Origin: Allorhodopirellula heiligendammensis
GTDB taxonomy: Bacteria > Planctomycetota > Planctomycetia > Pirellulales > Pirellulaceae
Length of the DNA: 64,000 nt
Assembly: GCF_007860105.1 (NCBI RefSeq)
Contig: NZ_SJPU01000002.1
Span: 394,837 to 458,836 of the forward strand
Direction: 5' to 3'
The notes under the pieces were generated by a model. That model had not been told where the DNA came from and did no database searches. It saw nothing but the letters and a program-made list of their open reading frames with translations. Made by a program: the position numbers and the translations under genes. Of this stretch, positions 53,293 through 63,048 are shown in pieces; position 1 is the stretch's first letter; each line of letters begins with the position of its first letter.

Positions 53293-56154
53293 ATGAACCG
53301 GCAATCTTCGCCAACTCGATTTTGGCAATCGCTTTTTCACGTCGGTCGTGCCTCGGCACTGCGGCTCATTCCCATCGTCGCGTGCGTCTATCTCGCCGCT
53401 ACCTCACCGGCACATGCCGCTGATCCTCCCCCGCCAGACGCTCAGTCTGACTCAAAAACAAACCAAGAAACCACTCAGGATGATAACGTGGCCGAATCCG
53501 CCAGCCTGCCCAAACTGCTTCGCAGCGTGGAGGGAATCTCCCAATACGAACTCGACAATGGCGTGCAGATTCTACTGTTCCCCGACGAGAGCAAAGAGGT
53601 CGTGACGGTCAACATGACCGTATTCGTCGGCTCGCGTCACGAGGGGTACGGCGAAGCTGGGATGGCGCACTTGCTCGAACACATGTTGTTCAAAGGCACG
53701 CCAACTCATCCAACGGTGCCGAAATCCCTGACGGAACGTGGCGCTCGCTTTAACGGCACGACTTGGATGGATCGAACGAATTACTACGAGACGCTTCCTG
53801 CGAGCGAAGACAATCTCGAGTTTGCCGTCAATTTGGAAGCCGACCGGTTGGTCAACAGCTTCATCCGCGGCGAGGATCTGGCGAGTGAAATGACGGTCGT
53901 TCGCAACGAATTCGAGCGTGGAGAAAACTCGCCCACCCGCGTGCTGATGCAGCGCATGGAGTCGGCTGCTTACGATTGGCACAATTACGGCAAGTCGACG
54001 ATTGGCAATCAAAGCGACATTGAGCGAGTGCCAGTGATCAAGCTACGGGAGTTCTATCGCAAGTTCTACCGACCTGACAACGTGATGGTGATCGTGGCTG
54101 GAAAGTTTGATCCCGACCATGCGCTGTCCACCATTCAAGCTGCGTTCGGGCCGCTCGTCGTGCCGAACAAACCGATCAATGAAACCTACACTGTCGAACC
54201 GCCCAAAGACGGCGAACGCACCGTCGTCCTCCGCCGCGTGGGCGACGTTCAAGCCGTGGGTGCCAACTATCATATTCCCGCCGGCAGTCACCCTGACTAC
54301 GCCGCTGTCAAAGCGCTCACCGTCGTGCTCGGCGATGAACCCAGCGGTCGGCTGTACAAAGCCATGGTGGAAACGAAAATCGCCAGCAGCGTGTATGCAA
54401 TGGCCTATGGATTCCGCGAACCCGGTCTGTTGATGGCGTTGGCGGAGGTGCCCAAAGACAATTCGCTCGAGCAAGCACGTGTCAAACTAATCGAAGTCCT
54501 CGAGGACTCGTGGGATGAGAACCCGATCACGGAGGCTGAGGTCGAGCGAGCGAAGTCGCAGATTCTCAAGCAACGCGACATGGCCAGTGCCGACACCGAC
54601 CGCATCGCTGTCACTCTCAGCGATTGGGCCGCCCAGGGTGATTGGCGGTTGTACTTTCTGTATCGCGACCAAGTTGAGGCGCTGACAGTCGAACAGGTCC
54701 GTGCTGCGGCAAAGAAATATCTCGTCCGAAACAACCGCACCGTTGGCCTGTTCATCCCCAGCGAGGAATCCGAGCGTGTCAGCATCCCGGAATCACCGGA
54801 CTTGAACGTCGTCCTGAAAGACTACCGTGGCCGCGAAGCTGTGGCCGCAGGCGAAAGCTTTGATCCCGATCCGAATGTGATCGAGAAACGAGTGCTTCGC
54901 GGTGATTTGGTCGGCGGAATTAAATATGCGTTGCTACCGAAGAAAACGCGCGGCGATTCGGTCTCGTTGAAAATGACCATCCGCTTCGGCACGCCCACCT
55001 CGCTGAAGGACAAAATGGGCGCTGTTGAACTGCTGGGTCTCTTGATGGCGCGAGGCACGACCAAACTGACGTATCAAGAACTGCAGGACGAGTACACGCG
55101 GCTCAAAGCCGACGTCTCCATCTACACGCTGATGGGGTTGCTTAACGTCGATGTGAAAACGAAACAAGAGAACCTGCCGAAAGTTATTGAGCTGATTGGC
55201 GACGTGATCAAGACGCCACTGCTCGATGAGCATGAGTTCGAACTGATCCGACAACAGGCCGTCACGAGCCTACAGCAGAGCAAAACGGAGCCGAACGCTT
55301 TAGCGCCACGCAAGGTCCAACAACTCTTATCGCCGTATCCCAAAGATGATATTCGCTATGTGATGACGATCGATGAAGAGATTGCAATGTACGAAGCAGC
55401 GACGACCGAACAGGTCCGCAATCTGCACGCAGAGTATCTCGGCAATCAAGCGGGGGAACTCGCAGTCGTAGGCAATTTCGAACCTGCGGAGATCATCAAG
55501 TCAGTCAAAACGCAACTCGAAGGCTGGACGACCGACCAGCCCTACGTGCGGATCGATCGACCGGCTCATCCTGATGTTCCTGGTCAAGTCGTCACGATCA
55601 ACACGCCCGACAAATCCAACGCGCTGCTCTACAGCAGTGAGCAATATGCCTTGTCTGATCTCGATCCCGAATACGCAGCATTGACGCTCGGCAACTTCGT
55701 GCTCGGCGGCGGCTCGCTCAGCAGTCGCTTGGCAGACCGCGTGCGACAACAGGAAGGGCTGTCCTACGGCGTGCGCAGCGGGCTGTCACCGCGTCCCAAG
55801 GACGATCGCGTCGACTTGACGCTGTACGCGATCACAAACCCGGACAATAAAGACAAGCTGATGAAAGTCATTCGCGAGGAAGTCGACCGGTTGATCGCCG
55901 ACGGCGTGACACCGCAAGAATTGGAAGCAGCCAAGCAATCATACCTGCAAGCTGCTCGCATCTCTCGCACCGGCGATGCGTCATTAGCGTCGATGCTCTT
56001 GATGTCCATGTTCACCGACCGCACGATGTCGGCGGTGGCCGAACAAGAACAGCAAGTTCGCGACGCCACGATTGACCAAGTCAACGCGGCGATCAAGAAG
56101 TACATCGACCCCGACAAACTCGTGACCGCTATCGCTGGGGATTTCAAGGAATAA
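53293..56154 (+). CDS. M16 family zinc peptidase with two M16 domains
   Basis: An exported insulinase-type peptidase of 953 residues. A signal segment (about 22-43, ending in SPAHAAD) is followed by an M16 core with the inverted zinc motif H126-LLE-H130 (GMAHLLEHMLFKG). The distal Glu-containing stretch MTVVRNEFERGENSP lies about 75 residues on. A second M16 domain begins near 550. There the equivalent of the zinc motif is missing (GAVELLGLLMARG), as in the non-catalytic partner of two-subunit M16 proteins, so both halves come in one chain. ATG 53293 is preferred (AAAGGA about 15 bases upstream) over an open frame that reaches 53056. A hairpin terminator follows. Confidence 0.95.
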   Translation: MNRQSSPTRFWQSLFHVGRASALRLIPIVACVYLAATSPAHAADPPPPDAQSDSKTNQETTQDDNVAESASLPKLLRSVEGISQYELDNGVQILLFPDESKEVVTVNMTVFVGSRHEGYGEAGMAHLLEHMLFKGTPTHPTVPKSLTERGARFNGTTWMDRTNYYETLPASEDNLEFAVNLEADRLVNSFIRGEDLASEMTVVRNEFERGENSPTRVLMQRMESAAYDWHNYGKSTIGNQSDIERVPVIKLREFYRKFYRPDNVMVIVAGKFDPDHALSTIQAAFGPLVVPNKPINETYTVEPPKDGERTVVLRRVGDVQAVGANYHIPAGSHPDYAAVKALTVVLGDEPSGRLYKAMVETKIASSVYAMAYGFREPGLLMALAEVPKDNSLEQARVKLIEVLEDSWDENPITEAEVERAKSQILKQRDMASADTDRIAVTLSDWAAQGDWRLYFLYRDQVEALTVEQVRAAAKKYLVRNNRTVGLFIPSEESERVSIPESPDLNVVLKDYRGREAVAAGESFDPDPNVIEKRVLRGDLVGGIKYALLPKKTRGDSVSLKMTIRFGTPTSLKDKMGAVELLGLLMARGTTKLTYQELQDEYTRLKADVSIYTLMGLLNVDVKTKQENLPKVIELIGDVIKTPLLDEHEFELIRQQAVTSLQQSKTEPNALAPRKVQQLLSPYPKDDIRYVMTIDEEIAMYEAATTEQVRNLHAEYLGNQAGELAVVGNFEPAEIIKSVKTQLEGWTTDQPYVRIDRPAHPDVPGQVVTINTPDKSNALLYSSEQYALSDLDPEYAALTLGNFVLGGGSLSSRLADRVRQQEGLSYGVRSGLSPRPKDDRVDLTLYAITNPDNKDKLMKVIREEVDRLIADGVTPQELEAAKQSYLQAARISRTGDASLASMLLMSMFTDRTMSAVAEQEQQVRDATIDQVNAAIKKYIDPDKLVTAIAGDFKE

Positions 56155-56177
56155 GGAATCTCAGCGATTAGGATTGA

Positions 56178-56222
56178 GGGTTCAGAAAGAGACGTTTGCA
56201 GTCTACTTTTCTGAACCCTTTT
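56178..56222 (+). terminator. Terminator of the M16 peptidase gene
   Basis: An 11-bp stem (GGGTTCAGAAA at 56178-56188 with its complement at 56208-56218) encloses a short inner stem (AGAC/GTCT) and is followed by TTTT. It overlaps the last codons of the convergent sulfatase gene. Confidence 0.75.
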
Positions 56223-57579
56223 CCGCTTTGCTCGCTTTTTCCCGCTGGGACCGCGGTTTGGATGCCTTTGTCCCGGTACCTACCCCTGCTTGAATGAACT
56301 GCTGATCGAGCTCGGTCGGCCGTGCGTTTTCGAACTGATCGAGGACCGCTTGCAATTCGCTTCTGGCACGCTCAGCATCGGGGCTCAAGCGGCGGCCCTT
56401 GAGATTCAGTTCTTCAAAAGGATCGTCTTCGAGGTTAAAGAAATCCCCTGTCCGGTAGAGCTTGAAACGATGGTTGAAAACGCATTCCCGCACAGTCGAA
56501 TCTCGACGTTGACGCGGCGAATACCACGTATAAAGCCATTCTCGGGATTGACTGGGTTCGCCCTTCAACTGTGGTAGGAAGCTAACCCCGTCGACGTCGC
56601 CGGGGACATCCACACCCGCCGCATCACAGATCGTCGGTAGGAAATCCGTACTGCTGATGAGACTTTGGTTCACCTTGGCCGTTTGGATCGCAGCCGGCCA
56701 ACTCGCGATCAAGGGGACGTGCGTGCCGCGTGCGTTGGTCAACCCCTTTCCACCCCGGTAGGGCTTGCCTTGGAACTGCGTCGTGATCGAAACGTGCGTG
56801 CCGTTATCGCCAAGAAATAGTATCAGTGTATTGTCACGAATGCCCAATTCCTCCAGTTTTGCAACTACATTTCCAACCATCTCGTCGGTAAATGCCGTCA
56901 TGTCAGCGAAGTGTTTGACATCTTTCTGCACAGCTTCACTGCTGATGGTGGGATCCCAATCCGAACTGTCAGGGGTCGGCTGAAAGGGCGAGTGTGTGAG
57001 AATCATCGGATAGTACAGAAAAAATGGCTGATCCCGATGGCGGCTGATGAACTCCAGTGCGAAATCATTGACGAGCTGTGGCCCATACTCACCTTCACTA
57101 AAATCCTTAGCTACACCGTTGTATTCGAGGCCAGGGTTGGCGTATCTCGGAGGCCGCCGAGTTTGCTGCCAGAGGCACGACTCATCAAAACCAAAATGCT
57201 GTGGCGAATCCGCCTCACTGCCGAGTTGCCATTTGCCACAGATACCAGTGGCGTAGCCGGCTCGCTTCACCAAGTGAGCAAACGTGGTTTCTGAACGTGG
57301 CAACACCCCGAACTGCAAATAGTTGCGAATGTTGTATTTCCCAGTCATCATTTGAACGCGCGTGGGAGTACAAAGCGGCTGCACGTGACAGTTCTCGAAC
57401 CTGATCCCCGCGGCAGCAAGCCGATCGATATGCGGGGTCTCATACGACTCGCCGCCGTTCGCAGTGACGCACTCAAATCCAAAGTCATCGACCATAATCA
57501 GAATGACATTGGGCGGGGCCGCGGGGACCTGATTGGCAGCAACCATCAACGCGAAAACAATAACAATACGTTTTATCAT
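56203..57579 (-). CDS. Secreted type I sulfatase
   Basis: Hydrolyses sulfate esters, probably of sulfated polysaccharides, in the periplasm or outside the cell. The 458-residue protein has a signal segment ending in VPAAP, MVDDFGF with two metal-binding Asp (about 31-32), and the sulfatase signature C70-T-P-T-R in VQPLCTPTR, where Cys becomes formylglycine. GKWQLG, LILFLGDNGTH and GGKGLTNARGTHVPLI follow. The C-terminus is a basic and acidic Lys/Glu-rich tail of about 30 residues. The ATG at 57579 begins at the signal peptide; a TTG at 57624 is upstream. Planctomycetes of this group carry many sulfatases. The formylglycine-generating enzyme is not in the window. Confidence 0.95.
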   Translation of the reverse strand: MIKRIVIVFALMVAANQVPAAPPNVILIMVDDFGFECVTANGGESYETPHIDRLAAAGIRFENCHVQPLCTPTRVQMMTGKYNIRNYLQFGVLPRSETTFAHLVKRAGYATGICGKWQLGSEADSPQHFGFDESCLWQQTRRPPRYANPGLEYNGVAKDFSEGEYGPQLVNDFALEFISRHRDQPFFLYYPMILTHSPFQPTPDSSDWDPTISSEAVQKDVKHFADMTAFTDEMVGNVVAKLEELGIRDNTLILFLGDNGTHVSITTQFQGKPYRGGKGLTNARGTHVPLIASWPAAIQTAKVNQSLISSTDFLPTICDAAGVDVPGDVDGVSFLPQLKGEPSQSREWLYTWYSPRQRRDSTVRECVFNHRFKLYRTGDFFNLEDDPFEELNLKGRRLSPDAERARSELQAVLDQFENARPTELDQQFIQAGVGTGTKASKPRSQREKASKAEKGSEK

Positions 57580-57583
57580 CTCT

Positions 57584-58417
57584 TCATTTACCAAAGGGTT
57601 GGCGGACGGTGAAGTGGGAACCAATCGGGTTGCTATCGGGAGGAAATTTTTCGGCTCGCCACGTGACGGTTCCGCGGTACGAGCCTGTCAACGAGCCCGA
57701 CGAAGCTCTAACGAAAGCATACTCCCAATGCATTGTCTGGTTGTCACGAATGGCCTCGATTAGCAGCAGCACTTCTGGATCGTTTCCTTGGACAAACGCG
57801 AAAACCGCTCCATCAACGACACCTCGCGCCTTCTCGGGCGACGGTACCTGATACCGATAAAGGGGAGTGGGCATGCGCCGCAGCTCCTGGCGATCCGAAT
57901 CGTCGCTGTTGAAGCCCACCAGTGTGGCCGAGAATAAACTTGCGAAATGCTTGATCTGACGAAGTCGCACCGCGGGGTTGGGCGAGGGTGGATCGGTACC
58001 TTCGATCTGATGGAAGACGGCAGCGGACTCCGCCGGCTGCCACTGCACTCCAGTGTCATAGCTCAGTCGCAAATTGGCTTGACGCGACAACACATCCAGC
58101 TCATGGCAGACATTCCCGTCCCACGGATAGATGTTCACGGCGGCAACAGGACGTCCCTCGTCAATGCAGAATGCCAATAAGCCATCGACCACTGGAGCGT
58201 TTTCGCCTACACGTTCGGCATTGAAAAACGAGAGTACAGTGACAACTCGAATCGGGCTCCGCCCGTCCACCGCGTCCACCCTGAGAGCATCGAAAGAACT
58301 CCGTGACGCAACGATCTGAGCGCTGATCGCATTTGCGCCTGTCTGGCCAGGTGCTAGCCCCACGAACACGAGGTTCCCAAGGAGCATCGTAATTAAAAAC
58401 ATGTCTCGCATTTTCAT
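57584..58417 (-). CDS. Secreted protein of an unnamed planctomycete family (paralogue 1)
   Basis: A 277-residue protein with a signal peptide (1-24, ending in APGQ). The mature part has an Asp-rich hinge of the form DGAVFAFVQGNDPEVLLLIEA near residue 200 (key part: FAFVQGNDPE) and a PTPLYRY segment just before. The divergent gene at 58504 encodes a protein with the same layout, including FAFVSSAGTDPEALLLIE. I do not recognise a named domain; a WxPxExxVxF segment (WQPAESAAVFH) and PPSPNPAVRLRQ fit a family seen repeatedly in planctomycete genomes. It is followed by the sulfatase gene on the same strand, only four bases apart, so the two are probably co-transcribed. Confidence 0.75.
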   Translation of the reverse strand: MKMRDMFLITMLLGNLVFVGLAPGQTGANAISAQIVASRSSFDALRVDAVDGRSPIRVVTVLSFFNAERVGENAPVVDGLLAFCIDEGRPVAAVNIYPWDGNVCHELDVLSRQANLRLSYDTGVQWQPAESAAVFHQIEGTDPPSPNPAVRLRQIKHFASLFSATLVGFNSDDSDRQELRRMPTPLYRYQVPSPEKARGVVDGAVFAFVQGNDPEVLLLIEAIRDNQTMHWEYAFVRASSGSLTGSYRGTVTWRAEKFPPDSNPIGSHFTVRQPFGK

Positions 58418-58503
58418 CGTTTCTGCCAGCTTGCACCAGCAACCTCCACTCTTGACTTCGCGACTAGCTGAAAAAAAGTGACTACGCCAGCGAGCACTCC
58501 CTC

Positions 58504-59415
58504 ATGAGTTCCGCTACCATAGACACCATGTCTACAACACACTTTAACACCGCTGCCCACGCGGTGCATGCTTCCTTATTGCTCTCACTCGCCTTGTGCA
58601 TCCCTAAACTGTGCTCCGGGCAGGACATTCAGGGCGAGACGAACCAAGTCGCTGCTGAATCGGAATCCAGTCAGGATGGGGTGCGGAGTCGGCACATGCT
58701 CTATCGGTCGATCGCCAGCGGTTTGCAGTTTGTCCCGTCCGCAGATGCGCTCAGACCGTTGAAGCTCAGCGACGCGCCCGTCTTGACCTGGGCTTCATTG
58801 GGGGGATGGTCAGGTGATGTCTTTGTCTGGACTGGCAATGGACAAATTCAAATTGTCGGATGTGTTGGCTCGCAGGAAACCGATGCTGGTCCGAAGGTAT
58901 TCTTAGAGTTCCATTCATTCGCCAGCTCCCCGATTGCCAGTGTGCGGCTGGATCCATCGGCAACATGGAGGGTGCCCATCGAGATGAACCCAGCGATACC
59001 CATTCCCGGAGCTCCAACACCCTCGACTTCCGCCCGCCGCCGACTACTCCAACTTCGCTCGCTAGCGAAGTGGTTCTCCGTGGGCATGCAGCTCACCGAT
59101 GAACGCAAGGAAGCGTCCTTGCGACTTCTACCGCAACCTTTAGCGAGGGAATCAAACGACGACGCTGACGTGATCGACAGCGCCCTGTTCGCGTTTGTCT
59201 CGTCAGCGGGCACCGACCCCGAAGCCCTGCTATTAATCGAAACGGGTAATGTTGATGAAAAACTCACCTTTACCTACCAAGCCGCTCGATTGACCACTCG
59301 CGAAATCTGGATGTCGCTCAAGGGAGTCGAAATCTGGCGAGTGCCAGCTTTCACGAACTACTCCCCCGGCGCAACAATCAACGACGACTACTTTTTCCAC
59401 AATGTCAGCGACTGA
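58504..59415 (+). CDS. Secreted protein of the same family (paralogue 2)
   Basis: A 303-residue exported protein with a signal segment (about 20-39, ending in CSGQ). Shared features with its divergent neighbour are a Trp-rich N-terminal region (WASLGGWSGDVFVWTGNG), a central ATWRVPIEMNPAIPIPGAP, where paralogue 1 has VQWQPAESAAVFHQIEG, a LRSLAKWFSV segment, and the hallmark FAFVSSAGTDPEALLLIET near residue 230. The ATG at 58504 or the ATG at codon 9 may be the start. No domain name can be given. The gene pair likely arose by duplication and divergence; the function is unknown. Confidence 0.75.
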   Translation: MSSATIDTMSTTHFNTAAHAVHASLLLSLALCIPKLCSGQDIQGETNQVAAESESSQDGVRSRHMLYRSIASGLQFVPSADALRPLKLSDAPVLTWASLGGWSGDVFVWTGNGQIQIVGCVGSQETDAGPKVFLEFHSFASSPIASVRLDPSATWRVPIEMNPAIPIPGAPTPSTSARRRLLQLRSLAKWFSVGMQLTDERKEASLRLLPQPLARESNDDADVIDSALFAFVSSAGTDPEALLLIETGNVDEKLTFTYQAARLTTREIWMSLKGVEIWRVPAFTNYSPGATINDDYFFHNVSD

Positions 59416-59763
59416 GACGGACGCATAATTCTCCGCTCCCGATCACGCATCAGGCGAGCCCCTGCAGCACCACTCACCGCAACGGCGAGGCCTCGGGGTG
59501 ATAGGTCACGTACTGCCTAATGTGATCCAAACCGACGTCCGACATTTTCCCATTTCCGTGCCTACTGCATGAGGCTGTGAATCGTGACAGACGGGACGCA
59601 ACCGTCCTGCCGGCAAGCCGTGTAGGCAACGCTCCGCATTCGCCAATGAAACGCGGCCCGTTGGGCACGCGGTTTAATGAGTTGTTCAGGAAGACTTTTT
59701 CCGTCGTACTTTGAAGCAAAAAGAGGGGGCAGAAAAATCTATTCTGCTGTGGGGCCTACTCCA
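59416..59763. other. Intergenic region after paralogue 2
   Basis: There are 348 bases between convergent genes. No gene is supported; an open frame on the minus strand lacks any recognisable feature. No strong hairpin or terminator was found. Confidence 0.4.
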
Positions 59764-60654
59764 TTAGTCGCCGGCGACAATCACGACGACGACCGCGGCG
59801 GTCAGGACGGCCGCTCCGAGAAACCGGGTGAACAGAGTCGACCGGCTCAAGTTCGCCTCGCTCCCTCCCCAGATCCGAGCGGCGAGCCAAGCGAGCCCCA
59901 CGCCCCACAGTCCTCGCAGGGCATACACCACGTTCACTCGCGCTGCATCACCGAACATGCCCACGGCCAACACGATGCAGAATGCCTGCAGCGCCACCAG
60001 GACGGCACCTGGCAATACGAGCCTCAGGATTTCGACGCGTCTTAAGTCCGACCATTGGACCCACGGCACCAGCAGCAGCGAGGCGGCGCCGACGGTCCAG
60101 TAGATGGCAGGCAACAATCGCCCAGGGCCCCACTGCGGCGACCAACGTTGCACCAAAACGTCGAAGGTTGCGAAACAACCGGCTGCTGACAGCGCGAATA
60201 CAAGCGTCAGCCAAAGATGATGACGCTTGCCTTCGCCCGTCCACTGAATCAGTCCGATGCCCAGGGTAGCTAAGCATGCAGCAATCCAAATCGAAACTCG
60301 CAGAGGTGTCGCCTCCACAACCGTCAATAGCAGGGCGACAAAAATGACTTTGATCCCAAACACCGGTGTCGCGACGGAAACGTCTCCCTTCTGGATCGCC
60401 AAAAAGGTGCACGACAGCCCCATGAGATAGAGACCTGCGATCAGAACCGGTTGCCACCACCTGTCGACAGGAGGCACCTCACCTCCGAGCAGCCATAGCA
60501 ACGAGAAAACCCCCGCCGCACAGAGATTAGCCACAAATAAGAAGGTCAGCGGCCCAATCCCTGCCAAGCTCGCACGCTTGGTGAAAATCATGCCACCGAT
60601 AAACAGAAGACTGGCCGATAGCGGTAGCAGGAGATGCATCATGCGGCACAACAT
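59764..60654 (-). CDS. EamA/DMT-family transporter
   Basis: A 296-residue protein with ten predicted hydrophobic helices arranged as two five-helix EamA repeats. The first includes LFVANLCAAGVFSLLWLL and the second ends in AAVVVVIVAGD. The family exports or imports small metabolites such as amino acids, sugars or nucleotides; the substrate is unknown. The ATG at 60654 is used; ATG codons at 60642 and 60639 are equally possible. It has no coupled neighbours. Confidence 0.85.
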   Translation of the reverse strand: MLCRMMHLLLPLSASLLFIGGMIFTKRASLAGIGPLTFLFVANLCAAGVFSLLWLLGGEVPPVDRWWQPVLIAGLYLMGLSCTFLAIQKGDVSVATPVFGIKVIFVALLLTVVEATPLRVSIWIAACLATLGIGLIQWTGEGKRHHLWLTLVFALSAAGCFATFDVLVQRWSPQWGPGRLLPAIYWTVGAASLLLVPWVQWSDLRRVEILRLVLPGAVLVALQAFCIVLAVGMFGDAARVNVVYALRGLWGVGLAWLAARIWGGSEANLSRSTLFTRFLGAAVLTAAVVVVIVAGD

Positions 60655-60767
60655 ATCCGCTGCACCGGTTCGGCGTTAGCCAACGCACACTCCATCAAAC
60701 CGCTTCGGAAAACTCAACTCGTGAAATTTGTGAACGCTAAAATTCAAAAACCACTAAACACTCGCTG

Positions 60768-62567
60768 TTAACCCAACCGGTCGGTTGCGATGTGGTAATG
60801 GGGATCCTCGCTAACGTTAATCTCGACCAAGTCGCCCGCCTTGTCGAGTAATTTGCGGCACTCTTCACTCAGGTGTGTCAGATGCAAACGTTTTCCTGCG
60901 GCTAAATATTTCTCTGAAACCGTGTTGATGGCCTCGATTGCCGATTGGTCATACACCCGCGTGTAGTAGAAATCGATAACGACATCTTCGGGATCTTCCG
61001 CAACATTGAACATGTCTTTAAACGATGAGACGGAGGCAAAGAACAGCGGACCGTGGAGCTGGTAAATTTTGCTGCCGAACTCATTGAATTTCTCATCGGC
61101 GGCGATGTGCGTGGCATGTTGCCAAGCGAATACCAAAGCCGACACAATCACGCCAATAATGACAGCTGAGGCGAGGTCGTGCATGATCACGGTATAACCG
61201 GCGACGAGTACCATCACGAACATATCGCTCCGGGGCATCCGGCGGAACATTTTCAGCGACGCCCACTCAAATGTACCAATCACGACCATGAACATCACAC
61301 CCACCAACGCTGCCATCGGGATCTGCTCGATCCAACGCGCAAAGAACAGCACGAAGGCGAGCAAGCAAACTGCGGCAGTGATGCCTGAGAGTCGTCCACG
61401 ACCGCCCGAATTGACGTTGATCAGCGATTGGCCAATCATCGCACAGCCCCCCATCCCGCCAAAGAAGCCGCACACCAGATTAGCGACGCCTTGCCCGATA
61501 CACTCACGATTACCCTGTCCGCGTGTTTCGGTAATTTCGTCAATGAGCGTCAGCGTCATCAATGACTCGATCAGCCCCACGCCACAGAGGACAATCGCGT
61601 AGGGAAAAATTATTTTTAGAGTTTCGAAATTCAAAGGAGCCAGGTCGTACTCACCCATAAAGAATGGTACGGGCAGCCCACCGCTAATTCCCGTTTCGAC
61701 TTCGGGCAGCGCACCGTCAGGTCTCGCAGCGGCGGGCGGCGTCAGTCGGTCGACACCGGACTGCATCGCTTCGCCAATCGGTGCAGCTTTGGCGCTCACC
61801 AACGTCAATGAGTCCACGTGAGCGTAGGCGTTAGTATCCAACTGCCCCTGAGCCGTCCCGTGGTAGCTCGCGACATCCTCGCGTCGCTCTTGGATGATCG
61901 CCGCCTGGGTGTTCGTCTTGAGCATGTCGCCAACAGTGGCCAACATGTTCTGACCGCTACTCGTTGACATCGATTGGTTGACGGCCACCGATAGGAATGT
62001 GACCGTCAGAATGGCAGCGAGTGATGCGGGCACAGCCGTGGTCAGTTTCGGCAGTAAATAGATGATCGCCATCGTCAGCACGACCATCACCAGCATGATC
62101 ACGAGCGGTGTACCGGTTAAATAGACGAGGTTGCCGCTGTCCGAAAGTGTTTTAAAACTGCCCAACTGAGCCATACCGATCACAATCGCCAGTCCATTGA
62201 CAAATCCTAACATCACGCTGTGGGGTACCATGCGAATGAGCTTACCGAGTCTGCCAATCCCCACGGCGACCTGCAGCAGCCCGCACAATATCACCGCGGG
62301 AAAGAGGTACTCGACCCCATTTTCATGAACCAAGGCAACTACGACCACAGCCATCGCACCTGTCGCACCCGAAATCATACCCGGTCGCCCGCCAACCACT
62401 GCCGTGATCAGCCCGATAAAAAATGCGGAATAGAGACCGATCAGAGGCGAAACCCCCGCGACGAAGGCGAACGCGATCGCTTCGGGGACGAGTGCCAGTG
62501 CCACGGTAATCCCGGACAGCAAATCATTTTTGAAAGAGTTCGATTGATGACGGAAGAAATTCAGCAT
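60768..62567 (-). CDS. SulP-family anion transporter with STAS domain
   Basis: An inner-membrane transporter of sulfate, bicarbonate or related anions. The 599-residue protein begins with [21 protein letters not shown], typical of SulP (quoted part: [15 protein letters not shown]), and [17 protein letters not shown] near 60-75. It ends with a cytoplasmic STAS domain (about 500-599). Between TVGDM (residue 211) and SGGLPVPF (295), where other SulP proteins have only a few residues, lies an insert of about 80 polar residues, likely an external or periplasmic domain. A sigma-70-like promoter is visible upstream. The substrate cannot be fixed; sodium-bicarbonate (BicA-like) use is one possibility. 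Confidence 0.92.
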   Translation of the reverse strand: MLNFFRHQSNSFKNDLLSGITVALALVPEAIAFAFVAGVSPLIGLYSAFFIGLITAVVGGRPGMISGATGAMAVVVVALVHENGVEYLFPAVILCGLLQVAVGIGRLGKLIRMVPHSVMLGFVNGLAIVIGMAQLGSFKTLSDSGNLVYLTGTPLVIMLVMVVLTMAIIYLLPKLTTAVPASLAAILTVTFLSVAVNQSMSTSSGQNMLATVGDMLKTNTQAAIIQERREDVASYHGTAQGQLDTNAYAHVDSLTLVSAKAAPIGEAMQSGVDRLTPPAAARPDGALPEVETGISGGLPVPFFMGEYDLAPLNFETLKIIFPYAIVLCGVGLIESLMTLTLIDEITETRGQGNRECIGQGVANLVCGFFGGMGGCAMIGQSLINVNSGGRGRLSGITAAVCLLAFVLFFARWIEQIPMAALVGVMFMVVIGTFEWASLKMFRRMPRSDMFVMVLVAGYTVIMHDLASAVIIGVIVSALVFAWQHATHIAADEKFNEFGSKIYQLHGPLFFASVSSFKDMFNVAEDPEDVVIDFYYTRVYDQSAIEAINTVSEKYLAAGKRLHLTHLSEECRKLLDKAGDLVEINVSEDPHYHIATDRLG

Positions 62568-63048
62568 GGCGATTCAGCGCGGATTCTTGAAACTTATAAT
62601 ATTTGAGGCCGATATTAGCCGCCGATAACGATCGGTCAACGTCGACAGACGTATTCCATCATGGGTCTTCAAACGCGTGATATGATCAAACGCCGCGCAG
62701 CGTCGCAGTGGATCCCACTAAGGACAATCTGCGGGCCTGAGGGCACCACCCCGCGAATATTGTCGAGGCGCGCCAGAATCCCATCAGCCCAGGATGTTTT
62801 TTGAGAATATTTGTGCGGGCGATTTTTACGCAAGTGCCAGTCAATTGGCGTGCCCGTCGCGAGCCGACTGCCGTGAGGTCGTGGGTCACCGCCAGCCCGG
62901 AAGCTTACGCGGCTCGGCTCACGAATCCGCCCGACCGCTTACGCCGCTCGGCTTACCTCAATGCCCGGGCGACTTGCGCTGAGTCGCCGAAGACGGTACA
63001 AACACAACACCCAACATCTGACCCTAATTCACTTGCGGAGCCAGCCAT
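62568..63048. repeat. Spacer with GC-rich REP-like repeats upstream of the HemQ gene
   Basis: After the SulP promoter this 481-base stretch has no supported gene. A 20-nt unit occurs twice (62903-62922 and 62937-62956), alike at 18 positions, and shares its core with 42053-42069. GTCGCGAGCCG near 62858 also matches the 42.07 kb repeat. A 7-bp hairpin lies at 62968-62988 (GGCGACT/AGTCGCC). The field resembles mobile REP-like arrays of Rhodopirellula-type genomes. Confidence 0.6.
62612..62639 (-). promoter_or_regulatory. Sigma-70-like promoter of the SulP gene
   Basis: On the minus strand TTGACC (62634-62639) and TAATAT (62612-62617) are separated by 16 bases. The start would fall about 38 bases before the ATG at 62567. 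This is the best promoter-like match I found in the window. Confidence 0.6.

Noticed and set aside
59474-59719. Minus-strand open frame in the spacer after paralogue 2
   Set aside because: It has no start context, no recognisable motif or signal, and a random-looking composition.
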